Source: Candidatus Krumholzibacteriia bacterium
GTDB lineage: Bacteria; Krumholzibacteriota; Krumholzibacteriia; LZORAL124-64-63
Assembly (NCBI GenBank): GCA_030592845.1
Contig: JAUVII010000018.1
Span: 1 to 32,099 of the forward strand
Length of the DNA: 32,099 nt
Direction: 5' to 3'
Both the position numbers and the translations under genes were made by a program. Of the stretch, positions 1 to 9,148 are shown piece by piece; within the stretch, counting starts at the first letter, position 1; the number at the start of each line of letters is the position of its first letter. Below the pieces are notes generated by a model. That model was given only the letters and a program-made list of their open reading frames with translations. It ran no database searches and had not been told where the DNA came from.

Positions 1-2
1 CA

Positions 3-3000
3 CTCCGTTTTTCCTTCAGCAACCTGGAGCCGGTATGGATTCCACGCACAGTGGGGGATCCTTCGGTAACCCTGTTTGATGTCCATATGGATGGCTTCAT
101 CAATTCCGGGGAACCGGGTCATCCGAGGTTGCCTCGTACCGGCGGTTGGGTCGTCGTGCCCCCCGGGACCAGGCCCGAGATCATACCGGTCCGGGAGCAG
201 TGGGAGCAGGCCGGCGATCGTCCCCTGATGATCGAAGCGGTGCCGGTCATCATTCCCGGCGCGGAACCCTGGGAAAGTTCAGCCTCCGAAATCCTGATAC
301 TGCCGGGTGAGCAACCGCCCGCCGATGCCCGGATCCCACTCGCGGCCCTGGAAGCCCTGGCTCGCCGCGGGCAGGTTTCTTCCACTGCCGCCGCCACGCT
401 GGGTGAGGTGTCCTGGTGGCGCGGAAGACGCATCGTGCCCTATCAGGTGGTTCCCATCCGCCAGGACGGTTCCGGCAGGGCGGGCCAGTACCTTGCCGCC
501 GGCACCTGGGAAATTCGTTTTGTTCCCGACAGCAACGCGGGTAAATCCATTACCGGTGGCCATGCCCGCAAGACCTCGAACATGAACGACGACCGGTTTG
601 GCGGCATTTTCCTGAACCGCGAACTGCTGGCCCGGATGCCCGCCGAAGCGGCCTACCAGGGAGTCGATTTCTCTTCCCGACAGGATTCCGAAAAAAGTTC
701 CCTGATCGACCATCGCGGTGGGAAAGCCGGCACCCTTCTCGGCCCCGAAACCCGCCTGGCGGTATGGAAAACCGGCCTGGTCAGGGTCACCTATGACCGT
801 CTGAGCTCTCGGGGACTTCTGCCGGAGGGTGTGATTCGCGAGGACCAGATCCGACTTTTCCAAAGACGCTACATGGCGGCTCTTGATGACGGGACCGGGC
901 AGGCCCCTTACGTGGAAATCGAAATCCCGCTCCACATGGTGGGAGAGGGTGACGATTTCGACGGCGATGATTTTTTCGTTTTCCACGGATTGCGGCCACG
1001 GGACGACGGGTCATATGAAGCCGACCTCGGAAACGGGATGGTCACCATCCCCGGAGCAGGCGATGAATATGAGCTGAACAACAACGGCAATGTCTACTGG
1101 ATGGCGGCCAGCGAGGCCGAATCGGGCAGCCCCTGGGAACGGATGGCCACGACCATCCTGCCCGTCGCAACGGGGACTCCTTTGGCGGGTTACCGCCGGA
1201 GCGAACACATCGAGGAAAACAAGGCTTTTCGGGAAAATGTGCCCGTCGGCAATGTGGATCGCCTGTATTACAACACCCATCGTACGAGGGACGCCCGGGT
1301 GGGCATCAACCCCCTGTGGGCTCCCGATCCGGCAGGTAGCGATGTGGATATCAAACTGGCCGTTGCGGGTTTCAGCAATACGGGCCGCACTTTACGGTTC
1401 GATCTGGTTACGGATTCAGAGCGTACAACCCACCTGGAAGATTATTTCATCTCCAGGATCAATGAGGTGCAGCGGAGTTACACAGTGCCTGCTTCGGCCA
1501 TTGACGGTGACTTTGCCGAAGTCCATATGTACATCCCGGATGTACCCCTGTGGGTCTTCAGCTTTTTGAACTGGGTTGAAATTTCATATGACGCGCTGTA
1601 CCAGGCCACCAATAACCGGATCACTTTCCACTGCGGCCAGGGGCTTGGTCCCCAGCCGGTGGAAATCACCGGATTTTCTTCCGCGGACCTCGGCCTGGTC
1701 GAAGTGACCGACCCCCGAAACCCGGTGTTGGTGCAGCTGTCCGGTGACAATATCACTACGACCGACAGCATTACCTGGACGATTTCGGTCATGCCGGACC
1801 AGTCGGGGACGACGCGCACTTTTGCCGCCGTGGGTGACTACTCCACTACCGGTGTGGACGAATTCCCCTCGCATCTTTCGTCGGTGGCCCTGGATCCCAC
1901 CAATCCCGCGGATGTGGCGGGGCCCGATCCCGACATGATCGTGATCACCCATCCCGAATTCATGCCCGCGCTTGGCCGCTGGATCGATCACCGCAAGAGC
2001 CGGGCCGGTGGGAATCTCAATGTCCATGTGGTGGACGTGGATGACCTGTTCGACTGGTACAGCGGCGGCCTGCGCGATCCCTGGGCCATCAAACGTTTTG
2101 TGACGCACGCCATCACCCGTTGGAACAGTTGGGCCCTGACCGTGGTGGGGGATGCCAACGAAAATTCCCTGGAGAAGGGGGTCATTGCTTCGGCCCGTGG
2201 GTGGTCAAAAGACTGGGTGCCGACCCATTACCACTCGCAGACGGCTCTCAATTTCAACCCGGAGTTGATGGCGTCGGACAAATGGTACGTGACCCTTGAA
2301 TCCGGCCAAAACTATCCCGTGGAAAATTTCCCCTGGGATGTTCTGAGTCCCTGGGAAATGTATTCCGGGCGGTTTCCCTGCAACTCGGTAGCCGAGTTGG
2401 ACATCATGATCGACAAGGTCATGACCGTGGAGAACGTGGCGCCCGACCAGGCCTGGCGCCGTCGTGGAATCTTCTTTGCCGATGACCAGTGGTCCAACGG
2501 ATATGGCGCCGCCGCTCGGGACACGCTCGTCTACAAACCCAATGAAACGGTGTTTGCCACCAGCGAAAACGATACGCTCGCCCGGCTGTGGAGAAGGGGA
2601 TCTCCGGTGGCCCTGGACAGTGTACTGGTCCTTCTCGAAGACACCCTTGATGAGCTGATGCCCTATGACGGTCCTCCTCCGACGCCCGCTCCCCGCGACC
2701 TGAGTATCACACGGAGCGTTACCGGTGCCGCTGCGACTCCGGTACTCATCGGAAAGTTGAGCGCGGGGGGGCTGGTGGCCCATTACCAGGGGCATGCGAA
2801 CCCCTACGTGCTCTCCTCGGAATACTGGATGGAGGACAGGAATGACGGCACCGGACGCAAGGATGTCGCCAAATTGGGCAACACCGACAAACCATGGTTT
2901 TTCATGGGGATGGGCTGCCATATCGGGGACTGGGCCCAGAACACGGTTCTGGTCAGCACCCAGCCCCACGAACGTTCGATTTCCGAGAAATTCCTGATCA

Positions 3001-4253
3001 AGGCGAGGTCCGGCGCTTCGGCCACCTATGCCAGTTCGGGTTATGAATACATCACTGAGAACCGCGTGTTCGGGGAATACATTTTCCGGCGCTGGTTGGT
3101 GAACCCTCCCGCGCAACGTTCGGTGGGGAATTCCCGCGACATGCGCAGCCGCTGGGTCATGGGCGAACTGATGTGGGCCGCCGAAGCCGATATCTACGCC
3201 GTGAACCGTGGACGGTTCGTCCAGGAAATGATCGCCCAGTACGTTCTTCTGGGCGATCCCCTGATGGGGCTGGATGCCGGCGGACCTGTGGTAACGGCCA
3301 CCCTGGTGGGCCCTGTGGATGAGGAAATCGTGGATGAGGCGGAGATTCAGGCCCTGGATGAAACCAACCTGCGAACGGTCATTGTGTCCGCCAGTGATGA
3401 AGCGGGGATCGACCGGGTCCAGGTCGTCGATTCCCTGGGCGAGGATCTGACAGCCGGGATGGTCACCGAAACGCTGCCCCCTGGTGCGACGAATCACCAG
3501 AGGGTGGAATACAGTCTGTCGGTTCCGGTGCGCCCTTTCGACCATGATCTGATCGTCAAGGTATACGATACCGGCGGCGCCCTGGAGACGGACCGGCATT
3601 ACGAGTTGATTCTGCACATGCCCCAGACCGCTGAATTCATGCTAGGCGGGAGCGCCATCGATCCGGCGACTTTTGTCTTCCCCGCGGAAACGCCCCTCGG
3701 TTTCAGCACCGAGGTTACCAGCGCGGCCTGGCTCCTGGGTTACGATCCTTCTCCAGGTGGTGATTTCGAGTTGCGGAGTGAAACCCTTGCCCTGACGGAT
3801 ATCGATTTCCAGTTGAACAAGAACCAGCACCTGACGGTGAATTTTACCGCCACGTCTCCCACGGAGAACCCCGATGACGAGCACTCGGTGGTGTTGCTGA
3901 TCGAGGGGTATCCGACGGAACTGGTCCTTCAGCAGGGGACCGGGGCGGCCACCAGCCAGACCATCGGCAAGGTCTATAATTTCCCCAATCCCATGAAGGA
4001 GAGCACCCGGTTCGTGTTTGAAAGCGGATTGGCCGCCAATACGGGAACCATCAGGGTCTTTTCGGTGGCCGGGCGCCCGGTGGCCAAAATTCCCTTCCTG
4101 TTTTCCGGGGGCGGATCCGGGGTCGTGGAATGGGACGGCCGGGACAATGCCGGGGATGAAATGGGCAACGGTACCTACCTCTACCGGGTGGAGATTGAAT
4201 CGGGCAATGGCCTTGTGGTCAGCGATATGCAGCGGTTGGTGATGATGCGTTGA
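3..4253 (+). CDS. Peptidase family C25 (gingipain/PorU-like) secreted protease with C-terminal FlgD-Ig/T9SS-type sorting-like domain; 5' end outside the window
   Basis: Frame is open from the first bases of the window (LRFSFSNLEPVWIPRTVGDPSV...), so the ATG at 51 may not be the true start. C25-like features: MIVITHPEFMPALGRWIDHRKSRAGGNLNVHVVDVDDLFDWYSGG, candidate catalytic His in GGLVAHYQGHANP, candidate catalytic Cys in FFMGMGCHIGD followed by GASATYASSGYEY. C-terminus VYNFPNPMKESTRFVFE...VEWDGRDNAGDEMGNGTYLYRVEI is FlgD-Ig/T9SS-tail-like. Confidence 0.85.
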   Translation, partial: LRFSFSNLEPVWIPRTVGDPSVTLFDVHMDGFINSGEPGHPRLPRTGGWVVVPPGTRPEIIPVREQWEQAGDRPLMIEAVPVIIPGAEPWESSASEILILPGEQPPADARIPLAALEALARRGQVSSTAAATLGEVSWWRGRRIVPYQVVPIRQDGSGRAGQYLAAGTWEIRFVPDSNAGKSITGGHARKTSNMNDDRFGGIFLNRELLARMPAEAAYQGVDFSSRQDSEKSSLIDHRGGKAGTLLGPETRLAVWKTGLVRVTYDRLSSRGLLPEGVIREDQIRLFQRRYMAALDDGTGQAPYVEIEIPLHMVGEGDDFDGDDFFVFHGLRPRDDGSYEADLGNGMVTIPGAGDEYELNNNGNVYWMAASEAESGSPWERMATTILPVATGTPLAGYRRSEHIEENKAFRENVPVGNVDRLYYNTHRTRDARVGINPLWAPDPAGSDVDIKLAVAGFSNTGRTLRFDLVTDSERTTHLEDYFISRINEVQRSYTVPASAIDGDFAEVHMYIPDVPLWVFSFLNWVEISYDALYQATNNRITFHCGQGLGPQPVEITGFSSADLGLVEVTDPRNPVLVQLSGDNITTTDSITWTISVMPDQSGTTRTFAAVGDYSTTGVDEFPSHLSSVALDPTNPADVAGPDPDMIVITHPEFMPALGRWIDHRKSRAGGNLNVHVVDVDDLFDWYSGGLRDPWAIKRFVTHAITRWNSWALTVVGDANENSLEKGVIASARGWSKDWVPTHYHSQTALNFNPELMASDKWYVTLESGQNYPVENFPWDVLSPWEMYSGRFPCNSVAELDIMIDKVMTVENVAPDQAWRRRGIFFADDQWSNGYGAAARDTLVYKPNETVFATSENDTLARLWRRGSPVALDSVLVLLEDTLDELMPYDGPPPTPAPRDLSITRSVTGAAATPVLIGKLSAGGLVAHYQGHANPYVLSSEYWMEDRNDGTGRKDVAKLGNTDKPWFFMGMGCHIGDWAQNTVLVSTQPHERSISEKFLIKARSGASATYASSGYEYITENRVFGEYIFRRWLVNPPAQRSVGNSRDMRSRWVMGELMWAAEADIYAVNRGRFVQEMIAQYVLLGDPLMGLDAGGPVVTATLVGPVDEEIVDEAEIQALDETNLRTVIVSASDEAGIDRVQVVDSLGEDLTAGMVTETLPPGATNHQRVEYSLSVPVRPFDHDLIVKVYDTGGALETDRHYELILHMPQTAEFMLGGSAIDPATFVFPAETPLGFSTEVTSAAWLLGYDPSPGGDFELRSETLALTDIDFQLNKNQHLTVNFTATSPTENPDDEHSVVLLIEGYPTELVLQQGTGAATSQTIGKVYNFPNPMKESTRFVFESGLAANTGTIRVFSVAGRPVAKIPFLFSGGGSGVVEWDGRDNAGDEMGNGTYLYRVEIESGNGLVVSDMQRLVMMR

Positions 4254-4272
4254 CGGAACGCCGCTGCGATGG

Positions 4273-4291
4273 CAGGCTGGTCATCAGCCTG
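4273..4291 (+). other. Short intergenic hairpin (CAGGCTG-GTCAT-CAGCCTG)
   Basis: Perfect 7 bp inverted repeat with 5 nt loop between the C25 gene stop and the SpoIID start; no following T-tract. Confidence 0.3.
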
Positions 4292-4302
4292 AAAGGGGTG
4301 GT

Positions 4303-5688
4303 ATGAGACGGATCTCGGCCCGAAACCAACGAATTGTCCTGCCTGGACTTGTCCTGGCGGTAATTTGTCTGATGAGCGTTTTAATTGGTGGGTGCGCGGG
4401 TCCCAAGCGCACCCCGCCCGTGGAAACGGAACCGCTTCCGGACTTTGCGCCGGTGGTTGGTACCCCGACCCTGCTTGGGGTCGGCCTGCTGGAAAACGAA
4501 AAATCCCTCGAAATTTCAGTGAACGGACCGGCGCTGGTTCTGGATGGCCACGGCGGGAATCGTCTGGCGCGCCTCGACGGACCCGGCACGGTGGTCTGTA
4601 CGCGGTCCGGCGGGCAGGTCACCTGGCGGGTCGGCAGCCAAAAGGGAACCACCGGAACCCTGGTCCTGCAGCCCGTGGATCCCGGTCACCGGGTGCTCCA
4701 GGGAAAATCCGCGTATAGGGGCGGGTTCCTGGTCATACCCACTCCGGGTGGTTCCGGATTGACCCTGGTGAACAACCTGGATCTGGAGTCGTACCTGCGG
4801 GGTGTGGTGCCCTGGGAAATCGGCCGTCACGGGCGCGACAAGTTCACCGCCCTGGAAGCCCAGGCCGTGGCCGCGCGGACTTATACCATTTCCCATCTCG
4901 GGACGCGGAAAAGTCGTGGATTCGATGTTTACGCCAGCGTTCAGGACCAGGTCTACAAGGGCTCCGCGGACGAGGATCCCCTATGTAATTCCGCTGTGGA
5001 AAGCACTGCGGGGCTGGTGCTGCGATTTGAAAACGAGGAGATCGAAGCCTACTACAGCGCGTGCTGCGGAGGCGTCTCCAGCAACATAGAAGAGGTTTGG
5101 GCGCGGGGGGGGCGGCCCTACCTGATCAGTCGGCCGGACAGTCCCGGCGAAGGGAAAGAAGCCTATTGCGCCACCAGCCGCCATTTCGACTGGCGGGAAT
5201 CCTGGACCGCCGGACGCCTGGAAGAAATCATGCAGAAGACCTTGCCGGAATATGTGGACTACATAACCCAACCGGGACGTTCCGAATGGGCGGGCCCGGT
5301 GTTTTCTCCCCGTGACGGTTCCTCTTCGGCCAGCCGGCCGGGACGGCTGAGAAATCTGGAAATCCTGGACAGGACGACCAGCGGCCGGGTTGCCCGCCTC
5401 GCGGTGACCACCGATGCAGGTGTCTATCATGTCCGTGGGGACCGGGTGCGTTGGGTTCTGAAACCTTCAAGTGGGAACCCGTTCATCCTGCGCAGCGCCC
5501 TGTTCGAGGTGGAACTGGTCCGTGACGGGGAGCGCCTTGTCGAAGTGGCCACCCGCGGAAGGGGATACGGTCATGGAATCGGCCTGTGCCAGACAGGCGC
5601 CCTGGCCATGGCCGAACGGGGGAAAAGCGTGCGGGAAATCCTGTCCCATTACTACCCCGGGTCCACCCTTGACCGGGTGGGGCGATAA
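4303..5688 (+). CDS. SpoIID/LytB domain protein, putative lipoprotein
   Basis: LVNNLDLESYLRGVVPWEIGRHGRDKFTALEAQAVAARTYTISHLG, VYASVQDQVYKG, YGHGIGLCQTGALAMAERGKSVREILSHYYPGSTL are SpoIID/LytB signatures; N-terminal hydrophobic segment ending in LIGGCAG (lipobox-like). Confidence 0.9.
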   Translation: MRRISARNQRIVLPGLVLAVICLMSVLIGGCAGPKRTPPVETEPLPDFAPVVGTPTLLGVGLLENEKSLEISVNGPALVLDGHGGNRLARLDGPGTVVCTRSGGQVTWRVGSQKGTTGTLVLQPVDPGHRVLQGKSAYRGGFLVIPTPGGSGLTLVNNLDLESYLRGVVPWEIGRHGRDKFTALEAQAVAARTYTISHLGTRKSRGFDVYASVQDQVYKGSADEDPLCNSAVESTAGLVLRFENEEIEAYYSACCGGVSSNIEEVWARGGRPYLISRPDSPGEGKEAYCATSRHFDWRESWTAGRLEEIMQKTLPEYVDYITQPGRSEWAGPVFSPRDGSSSASRPGRLRNLEILDRTTSGRVARLAVTTDAGVYHVRGDRVRWVLKPSSGNPFILRSALFEVELVRDGERLVEVATRGRGYGHGIGLCQTGALAMAERGKSVREILSHYYPGSTLDRVGR

Positions 5689-7139
5689 TGAAGGACCTCG
5701 CCGGGCGGCTTGTGGTGGGGTTGGCGGATATCTGGCCTACGGATTTCGAGGCTGCCTGGCTGGCCCAAAATCATCCTGCGGGAGTTATTCTCTTTTCTCG
5801 TAATATAAGTAATTACAGCATGTTATGTGATCTTTGCGGGTTTTTGCACGAGCTGGTTCCCGGCCTGGAAATCATGGCCGACCATGAAGGCGGACCCGTA
5901 TCCCAGTTGGCCGGCGCCCTGGGCCGACCACCATCCAACTGGTGTCTGGGTGTTCTGGATGATGTCGGTTTGACCGCGCGCGCGTATGAGGAGACCGGTC
6001 GCCGCATGCGGGCCGTCGGCATCGACCGGGTATTGGCCCCGGTGGCCGATGTCCTGACCGAAAGTCGCAATCCCGTCATCGGGTCCCGGTCTTTCGGTGC
6101 TGATCCGGCCCTGGTGGCCAGGCACACGGTGGCCGCGGTCACGGGGTTGCTTGGTGCGGACATGGCCGTATGTCTCAAACACTGGCCCGGGCATGGCGGC
6201 AGCAGCGGTGACAGCCATCTTGGGGAAACCGGGGTTTCTGATGGAGCTGTTCCGGCCCCTTTTGAAAGCGGGCTTACCGCCGGTGCGGGGGCGGTGATGG
6301 CAGGTCATTTGCTCGTCCAGGACATCGAAGCAGACGACCCCCCGGTTCTACCGGCCACCCTGGACCCCGGGTTCATTTCCGGATCGAAGACGATATTGGG
6401 GGCAGGACATGTCGAGAACCTCCTGTTTTACGCCGACGACATAACCATGGGCGCCCTGGGTCCCGCCATGAAGCGACTGGGCGTACCGGTTCCCGATGTC
6501 ATGGAATCGGGATTGTACGATCCGGAGATTTTGCCGTTGGCCTGGTTTGAAAAATTGGCCGACGCCGGGTGCGACCGCTTTCTGGTCCGGGGGATTCCGC
6601 GATCGGCTTTCCCAGTGAAGGGCGCTCCGGACAGCTGGCAGACGGGGGCAGGGGAAATGCCGTCCCGGGAAAATTCCGTGGCACCGTCCTTCCCGGCAGG
6701 ATCCTACGCCGAAGCCCGACAACGCCTGTGGGCGGTGGCGGGGATGGAATTTCCGGAACCGGGATCCGACCTGTTGTGGCTGGATTACTCGCGTGGAGAT
6801 CGCTGGGCCGTGGCCGCGGGGCAAAAGGCCGGGTCCGGTGAGGCAGGAACATTGGAATCCATCGATGTCCGACTGGGAGGGATGTTTTTTTCGGTCACTC
6901 AGGGGGTGGACACGAATCCGCAGGGAAAGCCCTGGACGCGGATGGTGATTTCATCCCACCGGCCGCTGCCGAAAATGGGGGATCTGGCGGTGGATCGGGC
7001 ATCCCGGGGAGTTTGCCTGGCCATGGGGCATCCCTCGCTCAAAACCGATCTGGAGGCCTGGTTGGGGTCGGGGTGGCGGGTCGGCGCGCTATATGATATC
7101 GCCCCGGAAGACCTGCCTGGCGAAGGAACAAAAATTTGA
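5688..7139 (+). CDS. Glycoside hydrolase family 3 (NagZ-like beta-N-acetylhexosaminidase)
   Basis: GVILFSRNI, MADHEGGPVSQL, LAPVADV..RNPVIGSRSFG, CLKHWPGHGGSSGDSH (D-x-H dyad), FYADDITMGAL. Start overlaps the SpoIID stop (TAATG). Confidence 0.85.
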   Translation: MKDLAGRLVVGLADIWPTDFEAAWLAQNHPAGVILFSRNISNYSMLCDLCGFLHELVPGLEIMADHEGGPVSQLAGALGRPPSNWCLGVLDDVGLTARAYEETGRRMRAVGIDRVLAPVADVLTESRNPVIGSRSFGADPALVARHTVAAVTGLLGADMAVCLKHWPGHGGSSGDSHLGETGVSDGAVPAPFESGLTAGAGAVMAGHLLVQDIEADDPPVLPATLDPGFISGSKTILGAGHVENLLFYADDITMGALGPAMKRLGVPVPDVMESGLYDPEILPLAWFEKLADAGCDRFLVRGIPRSAFPVKGAPDSWQTGAGEMPSRENSVAPSFPAGSYAEARQRLWAVAGMEFPEPGSDLLWLDYSRGDRWAVAAGQKAGSGEAGTLESIDVRLGGMFFSVTQGVDTNPQGKPWTRMVISSHRPLPKMGDLAVDRASRGVCLAMGHPSLKTDLEAWLGSGWRVGALYDIAPEDLPGEGTKI

Positions 7140-7164
7140 CATGATCCCGGGCTGCCGCTATATT
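7136..7164 (+). promoter_or_regulatory. Sigma70-like promoter for tRNA-Asp: TTGACA-17-TATATT
   Basis: -35 TTGACA at 7136-7141 and -10 TATATT at 7159-7164, exactly 17 nt apart, 22 bp upstream of the tRNA; overlaps the GH3 stop codon. Confidence 0.7.
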
Positions 7165-7186
7165 CCGGACTCTTTCGAAACTAGGC

Positions 7187-7264
7187 GGGGGCGTAGTTCA
7201 GTTTGGTTAGAACGCCGGCCTGTCAAGCCGGAGGTCGCGAGTTCAAGTCTCGTCGCTCCCGCCA
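7187..7264 (+). tRNA. tRNA-Asp (GTC), CCA encoded
   Basis: GGGGGCG/CGCTCCC acceptor, anticodon arm CCGGC-CTGTCAA-GCCGG (anticodon GTC), T-arm GCGAG-TTCAAGT-CTCGT, terminal GCCA. Confidence 0.95.
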
Positions 7265-7270
7265 TTTTTC

Positions 7271-7299
7271 AACCGCGGCTTTGGTCGCGGTTTTTTTTG
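7271..7299 (+). terminator. Rho-independent terminator after tRNA-Asp
   Basis: AACCGCG-GCTTTGGT-CGCGGTT followed by a T-run. Confidence 0.8.
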
Positions 7300-7341
7300 T
7301 TCCCCTTGTGACACCTTCCCGCCCCTGTGGAGGAGCCTCCC

Positions 7342-9087
7342 ATGAAACCATTCGGATCAACCCTCAAAACGCAGCTTCTGGTGCTTCTGGCCTCCCTGGC
7401 CGTGGTGGTGGCGCTGTCCGGTTGCAACGATGAAAAGGAAGAGATTGTGAGTGACAACCAGACCGCCGTTTCCTCCGGCGGACCCTGTGCATGGGTTGGA
7501 GAGGGAGATCTGCCGGTGGTTCCGGACCTGGATGACCGGCTTGCCGGCTATGTCCTGACGGAGCTTTCCCCGGACCTGGATCATCTGGACGGAACGCAGA
7601 CGCAGGTGCTGGAGAAACTCGTGGCGGCCAGCAAACTGATGAACGAAATATTCCATATCCAGGCCACCCCTTGCCGGGACGAACTCGCCGCCCGCATCGC
7701 GGAATTGCCCGCGGATCGACAGGACGGTGTCCGGCGCTATTTCCGGATCAATGTCGGCCCCTGGGACCGGCGTTTTCATCACGAACCCTTCTTTGGTACC
7801 TGGGACCATCCGAAAGGTGCGAACTATTATCCCGGTGATCTTACAGCCGAGGAGAATGCCTTCATCGCCGACAGCGCCAATGGGATGGACGGATTGTTCA
7901 CCATGGTGCGCAGGGACGAAGGCGGCAAGCTGAAGGCCGTGCCCTACTCGGAATTTTTCGCCCCCCGACTGGAGCAGGCCGCCGCCCTGTTGAAGGAAGC
8001 CGCGGCCCTGACCGAAAATGCCAGCCTGAAGGCCTTCCTCGAGGCCCGGGCCGCGGCCTTCGGTACGGACGATTATTACGAATCCGACATGTTGTGGATG
8101 GATCTGGACAGCACGGTGGAAATCACCATTGGGCCCTACGAGACCTATGAGGACGGGCTGTTCGGGTACAAGGCCGCCTTCGAATCCTTCGTGACCGTTA
8201 CCGATCCGGCCGAAAGCGCCCGGTTGGGCAAGTTCAAGGACGAATTGCCCTGGCTGGAATCCCAGCTGCCCATTCCCGACGACCTGAAGAACATGAACCG
8301 GGGTTCGGAATCGCCCATCCGGGTCGTCGACGAGGTCTACTCCGCCGGGGATACGCGCGCGGGCGTCCAGACTATCGCCTTCAACCTTCCCAACGACGAA
8401 CGGGTGCGGGAGGCCAAGGGAAGCAAGAAAGTTCTCCTGCGCAACGTCATGAAGGCCAAATTCGACCAGATCCTGGTGCCGATCGCCGAGAAACTGGTGG
8501 CCGAGGACCAGTTGGGCGACCTGACGGCCGAGTCCTTTTTCCTGCATACCCTGTGGCATGAAATGAGCCATGGGCTGGGACCGGGCAAGATCACCGTCGA
8601 CGGCCGCGAGACCGAGGTTCGCCTGGAACTGAAGGAGACCTACTCCACTCTGGAGGAGGCCAAGGCCGACGCCATGGGTGAGTGGGATATCTTCGTGCTG
8701 ACCCGCGCGGGCCGGGGATATTTTTCCGATTCCATTTTCAGGGAGCAGTCGGCCACCTATCTGGCGGGCCTTTTCCGCTCGGTCCGTTTCGGGATCGGGG
8801 AGGCCCATGGCCAGGCCAACGCGATCCAGTACAATTACCTGATGGATAAGAAGGCGATCTCGGTGGACGAAAACACCGGTCGCTTTTCGATCGACATCGT
8901 GGTTTTCGAAAAAGCCATCACGGACCTGGTGGCGGAAATCTGTTTGATCCAGGCGGCCGGAGATTATGAGGCCTCGGTGAAGTTCATCGAACAGTATGGA
9001 GGAATGGTTCCGTCGCTGGCGACGGCCCTGGAAAAGCTGTCGGAAATTCCGGTTGATGTCGAGCCGGTGTTTTCCCGCTACGAATAA
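7342..9087 (+). CDS. Peptidase M49-like (dipeptidyl-peptidase III-related) metallopeptidase lipoprotein
   Basis: Lipoprotein signal MKPFGSTLKTQLLVLLASLAVVVALSGCND; zinc motif LHTLWHEMSHGLGPG with downstream YSTLEEAKADAMGEWDIF, as in bacterial M49-like proteins. GGAGG Shine-Dalgarno upstream of ATG 7342. Confidence 0.75.
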   Translation: MKPFGSTLKTQLLVLLASLAVVVALSGCNDEKEEIVSDNQTAVSSGGPCAWVGEGDLPVVPDLDDRLAGYVLTELSPDLDHLDGTQTQVLEKLVAASKLMNEIFHIQATPCRDELAARIAELPADRQDGVRRYFRINVGPWDRRFHHEPFFGTWDHPKGANYYPGDLTAEENAFIADSANGMDGLFTMVRRDEGGKLKAVPYSEFFAPRLEQAAALLKEAAALTENASLKAFLEARAAAFGTDDYYESDMLWMDLDSTVEITIGPYETYEDGLFGYKAAFESFVTVTDPAESARLGKFKDELPWLESQLPIPDDLKNMNRGSESPIRVVDEVYSAGDTRAGVQTIAFNLPNDERVREAKGSKKVLLRNVMKAKFDQILVPIAEKLVAEDQLGDLTAESFFLHTLWHEMSHGLGPGKITVDGRETEVRLELKETYSTLEEAKADAMGEWDIFVLTRAGRGYFSDSIFREQSATYLAGLFRSVRFGIGEAHGQANAIQYNYLMDKKAISVDENTGRFSIDIVVFEKAITDLVAEICLIQAAGDYEASVKFIEQYGGMVPSLATALEKLSEIPVDVEPVFSRYE

Positions 9088-9113
9088 TAACCGGCGGACC
9101 AGGATGGAAATGG

Positions 9114-9139
9114 AGGGCGGGACCCATTGGTCCCGCCCT
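9114..9139. terminator. Bidirectional terminator-like hairpin between convergent genes
   Basis: AGGGCGGGACC-CATT-GGTCCCGCCCT, perfect 11 bp stem between two convergent stops. Confidence 0.7.
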
Positions 9140-9148
9140 TGATTTTGT

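Noticed and set aside
2205-3617. 470 aa minus-strand ORF antisense to the C25 protease
   Set aside because: Shadow ORF of a high-GC coding gene; no domain motifs.
7357-8808. 483 aa minus-strand ORF antisense to the M49-like gene
   Set aside because: Shadow ORF; sense strand has signal peptide, RBS and zinc motif.
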